Shown here piece by piece: positions 5,709-9,212 of a stretch of 9,212 nt of DNA. Below the pieces are notes generated by a model, which worked only from the letters and a program-made list of their open reading frames with translations, did no database searches and was not told the DNA's origin. Origin of the DNA: an uncultured Clostridia bacterium (lineage in GTDB: Bacteria > Bacillota > Clostridia > Christensenellales > Aristaeellaceae). The position numbers and the translations under genes are program-made. Where the stretch lies: assembly GCA_934647145.1 (NCBI GenBank), contig CAKUFB010000092.1, forward strand, positions 1-9,212, read 5' to 3'. How positions within the stretch are numbered: the stretch's first letter is position 1; the number at the start of each line of letters is the position of its first letter.

Positions 5709-7292
5709 ATGTCCAAGAAGATTTCCCTGTTCCTGGTACTGGTTTTCCTGCTGACGAGCTGTGCATTCGCAGCGGAAGCGCCTGACTTCGGCAAGTTCGA
5801 AGAGCCGGTGCACCTTACCTATCTCTCCACCGACACCGCTTCCGCAGGCACCAACGGTGCTTACGAAGCGGATAACCACGACCGCAAGTCGCCCACCGAG
5901 AATGCGTGGATCGACGGCTACAAGGAGTTCCTGAACATCGAGCTGGAGCGCATCATCGCCGAGGACGGCAGCGCGCTGAGTGCCCGCGTCAACACTGGTA
6001 TCGCCTCGGGCGACCTGCCGGACATCATGCGCGTAGACAAGAACCTCTTTTACGTGCTGTCTGAAAACGGCGTAGTTCAGGATCTTTCCGAAGCTTATGA
6101 CAACTACGCTCACAAGGATTACCTGCAGCAGATCGAAGACAGCTATCCCGGCTTCAAGAACGTCTGCATGTATGACGGTCAGATGATGGGTTACGCGCTG
6201 GTTGGCAACCGCTACAATAGCACGGCGATCATGTGGATTCGTCAGGATTGGCTGGATGCAGTCGGCAAGACCGTGCCCACCACCGTGGACGAGCTGGTCG
6301 ACGTGGCCCAGGCGTTTGTGGACGCGAAGCTGGGCGGCGAGAACACCGTCGGCATGGAATTCTATGACATCGGCGACGACATCATGGCGGCCTACGGCGC
6401 GGTCATGGGCGCCTGGAATCCCCAGGCGGACGGCACCTATGTCAAGGGCGACGTGATGCCCGAGATGAAGGACGGCCTGCTCAAGATGCAGGAGATCTAC
6501 AAGAAGGGCCTGATCAAGAGCGACTTCGCCGTCGCCGGCACTGTGGACGCTGACATCTCCAACGGCGTGTGCGGCATTCTTTTCAGTGAGCCGTGGCGCG
6601 GCGTGACCTGTGTACAGACCAACATGAACAACGACCCCGACGCAATGTGGACTCCTGCCCGCGTGCCCTCCAAGGACGGCAACCCCACCAAGCTGTACAC
6701 CAACAATGGCGTGAGCGGCTACCTGTGCGTGAGCTCTAAGGTTGAGAACCCTGAAGCAGTCTTCATGCTGGTCGAGTTTGAGAACGCCATGCGTTTCTCC
6801 TCTGACCCCGAATTCTCCACCCGCTTCAACATGTGCGAGGACGGCTACAAGATGTGGAACATCGGCGCCTTCCGCGACATCATCCGCGCCGACATTGACC
6901 TGTACAAGGGTCGTCTGATCCGCGAGGGTCTGGCCAACAACACTCCCGTCGATCAGATCAATCCTCTGGCTTCCGGCGACTACGAGCAGTGCGTCAAGGC
7001 TACGGAAGGCGATCGTTCCTGCCTGGGTCGCCTGCTGACCTGCACGGACGGCATCGGTCAGATTGATCCCCTTCTCGAGGGCGGCTACCTGCTGGGCGCG
7101 TACAACGGCCCGATTACCGAGAACATGACCCTGTACGAAGCCTCCATCAACGAGGCGCTCAAGGCCGCGATGATCAAGGTCATCATGGGCGAGGACGTCT
7201 CCGTCTATGAGCAGGCCGTGGATACCTGGTACACCTCCGGCGGCCAGGCCATCACCGACGAGGTCAACGAGTACTACAAGAGCCTGAGCTAA
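5709..7292 (+). CDS. Extracellular solute-binding lipoprotein of a CUT1-type (LplA-like) carbohydrate importer
   Basis: A 527-residue exported protein that would capture the substrate outside the cell and hand it to the permeases encoded next. The signal peptide has lysines at 3-4, a hydrophobic core at 5-15 and a lipobox LTSC with the lipidated cysteine at 18. An AFA-A sequence just after it could also suit signal peptidase I. Family marks include SGDLPDIM (100-107) and MWIRQDWLDAVGKTVPTTVDEL-type sequence around 175-196, both usual in large LplA/YtcQ-like binding proteins, which are around 500 residues. AGGAGG lies 9 bases upstream of the ATG. It is the first gene of the importer operon and is followed by a hairpin that may raise its level over the permeases. 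Substrate is not evident; oligosaccharides or plant-polysaccharide fragments are typical for the family. Confidence 0.93.
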   Translation: MSKKISLFLVLVFLLTSCAFAAEAPDFGKFEEPVHLTYLSTDTASAGTNGAYEADNHDRKSPTENAWIDGYKEFLNIELERIIAEDGSALSARVNTGIASGDLPDIMRVDKNLFYVLSENGVVQDLSEAYDNYAHKDYLQQIEDSYPGFKNVCMYDGQMMGYALVGNRYNSTAIMWIRQDWLDAVGKTVPTTVDELVDVAQAFVDAKLGGENTVGMEFYDIGDDIMAAYGAVMGAWNPQADGTYVKGDVMPEMKDGLLKMQEIYKKGLIKSDFAVAGTVDADISNGVCGILFSEPWRGVTCVQTNMNNDPDAMWTPARVPSKDGNPTKLYTNNGVSGYLCVSSKVENPEAVFMLVEFENAMRFSSDPEFSTRFNMCEDGYKMWNIGAFRDIIRADIDLYKGRLIREGLANNTPVDQINPLASGDYEQCVKATEGDRSCLGRLLTCTDGIGQIDPLLEGGYLLGAYNGPITENMTLYEASINEALKAAMIKVIMGEDVSVYEQAVDTWYTSGGQAITDEVNEYYKSLS

Positions 7293-7305
7293 GACTTCAT
7301 TCCCT

Positions 7306-7342
7306 GCCGTCCGGCGCTTCGCCGCGCCGGGCGGCCTGTTTT
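7306..7342 (+). terminator. Intercistronic hairpin with short T run: attenuator or mRNA-stabilising structure
   Basis: A 12-pair GC-rich stem (arms 7306-7317 and 7324-7335, one G-T pair) closes a 6-base loop TTCGCC and is followed by CTGTTTT. The T tract is short and interrupted, so it should stop only part of the transcripts. Such a structure between a binding-protein gene and its permeases commonly yields more binding protein than permease. Confidence 0.7.
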
Positions 7343-7372
7343 CACGCTCCAACACAGAGGAGGTTTGCCCCA

Positions 7373-8311
7373 ATGACTGCCGCAGCAAAGAAAGGCCGCA
7401 AAAGCGATCACGTGCTCAGCGCGCGCCGCCTGAAGATGGACTGGCCGCTCTACCTGATGATGCTCATCCCGGTCGCGCTGGTCTTCGTGTTCAACTATAT
7501 CCCCATGGTGGGCATCGTCATCGCGTTTGAGAAGTATCTGCCCGCCAAGGGCATCCTCGGCTCCAAGTGGGTCGGCCTCAAGAACTTCCAGACGCTGTTC
7601 AACATGCCCGGCTTCTTCATGGCCCTGAGAAACACCCTCACGATGTCCATCTGGAAGATCGTGCTGGGCATCCTCGTCCCCGTCACCTTCACCCTGCTGC
7701 TCAACGAAATCGCGAACAGCTTCGTCAAGCGCGGCGTGCAGACACTCATCTACCTGCCGCACTTCATCTCCTGGGTTCTGCTGGCCGGCATCTTCACCAA
7801 GCTGCTCTCCGGCAGCGGCATCGTCAACAAGCTCATTGTCAAGCTGGGCGGCTCGCCCATCATCTTCCTGGGGGACAACAAGTGGTTCCCCTTCACCATC
7901 ATACTGACTCACATCTGGAAGGAATTCGGCTACGGCACCATCGTCTACCTGGCCGCCGTCGCCGGTGTCAATACAGACCTGTACGAGGCCGCGCAGATCG
8001 ACGGCGCGGGACACTGGAAGCAGCTGCTGCACGTCACGCTGCCCTCCATCGTGCCCATCATCATCCTGATGAGTACCCTGTCGCTGGGCAATATCCTCAA
8101 CGCGGGCTTTGATCAGGTCTTCAACCTCTATAACTCCGTGGTCTACGAGAGCGGCGACATACTCGACACCCTGGTCTACCGCATCGGCTTCGGCTCCGGT
8201 CAGTTTGGCCTGTCCAGCGCCGCCGGACTGTTCAAGTCCCTGGTCTCCGCGGTGCTGGTCGTCATTTCCTACAAGGTGGCCTACAAGACCAGCGGCTACC
8301 GCGTCTTCTAA
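7373..8311 (+). CDS. Carbohydrate ABC transporter permease, LplB-type (MalF-like subunit)
   Basis: A 312-residue inner-membrane protein that would form one half of the import channel. About six membrane helices are visible, near residues 26-50, 86-110, 122-145, 172-196, 225-247 and 283-303. The cytoplasmic EAA loop that contacts the ATPase is at 205-224 (EAAQIDGAGHWKQ..., with E205 and G211). A basic, lysine-rich N-terminal tail precedes the first helix. The length is normal for LplB/YtcP-group permeases. The ATG has AGGAGG 9 bases upstream. It follows the binding protein after an 80-base gap that holds the hairpin, and precedes the second permease by 12 bases, so all three are one operon. 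No ATPase gene accompanies it. Assignment to the family is firm; the substrate is unknown. Confidence 0.95.
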   Translation: MTAAAKKGRKSDHVLSARRLKMDWPLYLMMLIPVALVFVFNYIPMVGIVIAFEKYLPAKGILGSKWVGLKNFQTLFNMPGFFMALRNTLTMSIWKIVLGILVPVTFTLLLNEIANSFVKRGVQTLIYLPHFISWVLLAGIFTKLLSGSGIVNKLIVKLGGSPIIFLGDNKWFPFTIILTHIWKEFGYGTIVYLAAVAGVNTDLYEAAQIDGAGHWKQLLHVTLPSIVPIIILMSTLSLGNILNAGFDQVFNLYNSVVYESGDILDTLVYRIGFGSGQFGLSSAAGLFKSLVSAVLVVISYKVAYKTSGYRVF

Positions 8312-8323
8312 GGAGGAATCAGC

Positions 8324-9205
8324 ATGGCGATTAAGGTCAATCCCGCCCGAAGGGCGTTCGTTATCTTCAACTACATCTTCTGCATCCTGATCGGCATCCT
8401 GTGCGTCATCCCGGTCATCCACGTGCTGGCCGTCTCCTTCAGCGGCAAGGACGCGGTGTTCAGCAACCGGGTCGTCTTCTGGCCGGTCGACTTCTGCACC
8501 GACAACTACAGGATCATCATGAATGACGCGCAGTTCTTCCAGTCCTACCTCATCACCTTCGTGCGCGCGGGCGTGGGCTGGGCGGTGGCGCTGTTCGTCA
8601 CCACCCTCGCCTCCTACCCCATGTCCCTGAGGCAGAACATGTTCCCCGCAAGGCCCTTCTTCGTGGTCTACTTCATGATTACCATGCTCTTTAACGGCGG
8701 CATGATCCCCACCTACCTGGTCATCAAGAGCATGGGCCTGCTGGACACTCTGTGGGTGCTGGTGCTCCCCTGCGCCGTGAGCACCTACAACATCATCCTG
8801 ATGATGAACTTCATGAAGACCCTGCCCGAGGCGCTCTCCGAGTCCGCCTTCATCGACGGCGCGGGACACTTCCGCACCATGTTCAGCATTATCCTGCCCC
8901 TGTGCCTGCCCTCGCTGGCCACCATCTCCCTGTTCATCGTGCTGCAGCACTGGAACGCCTGGTTCGACGGCATGATCTACATCAACAACATGAAGCTCAA
9001 GCCCCTGCAGACCTACCTGCGCTCCGTGCTCATCGTCGACTCCGGCGTGGAAAACATCAGCCTGGAGGACGCGATGGAAAACGTCACCGCCGACGGCGCG
9101 AACGGCGCGAAAATCTTCTGCGCCATCCTGCCCATCATGTGCCTGTACCCCTTCCTCCAGAAGCACTTCGCCAAGGGCATCGTCCGCGGCAGCGTGAAGG
9201 AGTGA
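8324..9205 (+). CDS. Carbohydrate ABC transporter permease, LplC/YtcP-type (MalG-like subunit)
   Basis: A 293-residue inner-membrane protein, the second half of the channel. Membrane helices lie near 12-37, 75-98, 110-130, 140-162, 190-208 and 262-280. Family signatures include FNGGMIPTYLVIKSMGLLDT (123-142), the EAA-like loop at 173-192 (ESAFIDGAGHFRT..., with Ser in place of the first Ala) and the ending KGIVRGSVKE, conserved in this subgroup. AAGGAGG overlaps the stop codon of the first permease and sits 7 bases before this ATG, giving tight coupling. The TGA is 7 bases from the window edge, so whatever follows (often a glycoside hydrolase in such loci) is not visible. Family is clear; substrate is not. 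Confidence 0.95.
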   Translation: MAIKVNPARRAFVIFNYIFCILIGILCVIPVIHVLAVSFSGKDAVFSNRVVFWPVDFCTDNYRIIMNDAQFFQSYLITFVRAGVGWAVALFVTTLASYPMSLRQNMFPARPFFVVYFMITMLFNGGMIPTYLVIKSMGLLDTLWVLVLPCAVSTYNIILMMNFMKTLPEALSESAFIDGAGHFRTMFSIILPLCLPSLATISLFIVLQHWNAWFDGMIYINNMKLKPLQTYLRSVLIVDSGVENISLEDAMENVTADGANGAKIFCAILPIMCLYPFLQKHFAKGIVRGSVKE

Positions 9206-9212
9206 CGGGGGG

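Noticed and set aside
5514..7388. 624-residue open frame on the minus strand opposite the solute-binding protein
   Set aside because: It lies antisense to a well-supported lipoprotein gene and covers its promoter; there is no domain, and the length is explained by GC-rich third positions.
7289..9166. 625-residue open frame on the minus strand opposite both permeases
   Set aside because: The translation is extremely rich in Asp, His, Gln and Glu, typical of reverse-strand reading of membrane-protein genes; no motif or ribosome binding site supports it.
1..9212. CRISPR arrays, tRNA or rRNA genes, transposases, phage genes
   Set aside because: I looked for spaced repeats, tRNA-like cloverleaf ends and mobile-element proteins and saw none.

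Overview
The window looks like chromosomal DNA of a fairly GC-rich Bacillota (Firmicutes), probably a gut-type Clostridia. The grounds are strong AGGAGG ribosome binding sites in front of nearly every gene, near-consensus sigma-A promoters, a lipobox on the solute-binding protein, and gene families typical of that group (YesM/YesN two-component pair, LplA/LplB/YtcP-type sugar importer). The genus cannot be fixed from the sequence alone.

Layout. (1) Positions 1-1996, minus strand: a 649-residue cytoplasmic protein joining a ParB/sulfiredoxin-like N-terminal domain to a BMP/PnrA-like (nucleoside-binding lipoprotein family) C-terminal domain. Directly abutting its stop codon is the start of a second gene, probably a metallophosphoesterase, that runs off the left edge. 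A consensus promoter (TTGACA-18-TATAAT) drives this pair. (2) About 1997-2458: a noncoding stretch with that promoter, a strong inverted repeat that looks like a dispersed element, and a run of five hairpins or palindromes. (3) Positions 2459-5507, minus strand: a response regulator of the receiver-plus-AraC (YesN) type and its membrane sensor histidine kinase (YesM type), overlapping by 17 bases. (4) Positions 5508-5708: a compact divergent control region with a promoter in each direction and, between them, two perfect 10-base direct repeats exactly 21 bases apart. (5) Positions 5709-9205, plus strand: a solute-binding lipoprotein followed by two CUT1-type permeases. A GC-rich hairpin lies between the binding protein and the first permease.

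How the parts may work together. The kinase senses a signal outside the membrane, possibly the sugar itself or the loaded binding protein, and phosphorylates the regulator. The regulator plausibly binds the 21-base-spaced repeats and activates the importer genes and perhaps its own operon. No ATP-binding subunit and no glycoside hydrolase is present, so the importer probably borrows a shared MsmX-type ATPase, and its substrate cannot be named. The ParB-like/BMP-like gene and its neighbour form a separate transcription unit with no evident link to sugar uptake. They are the least explained part of the window.
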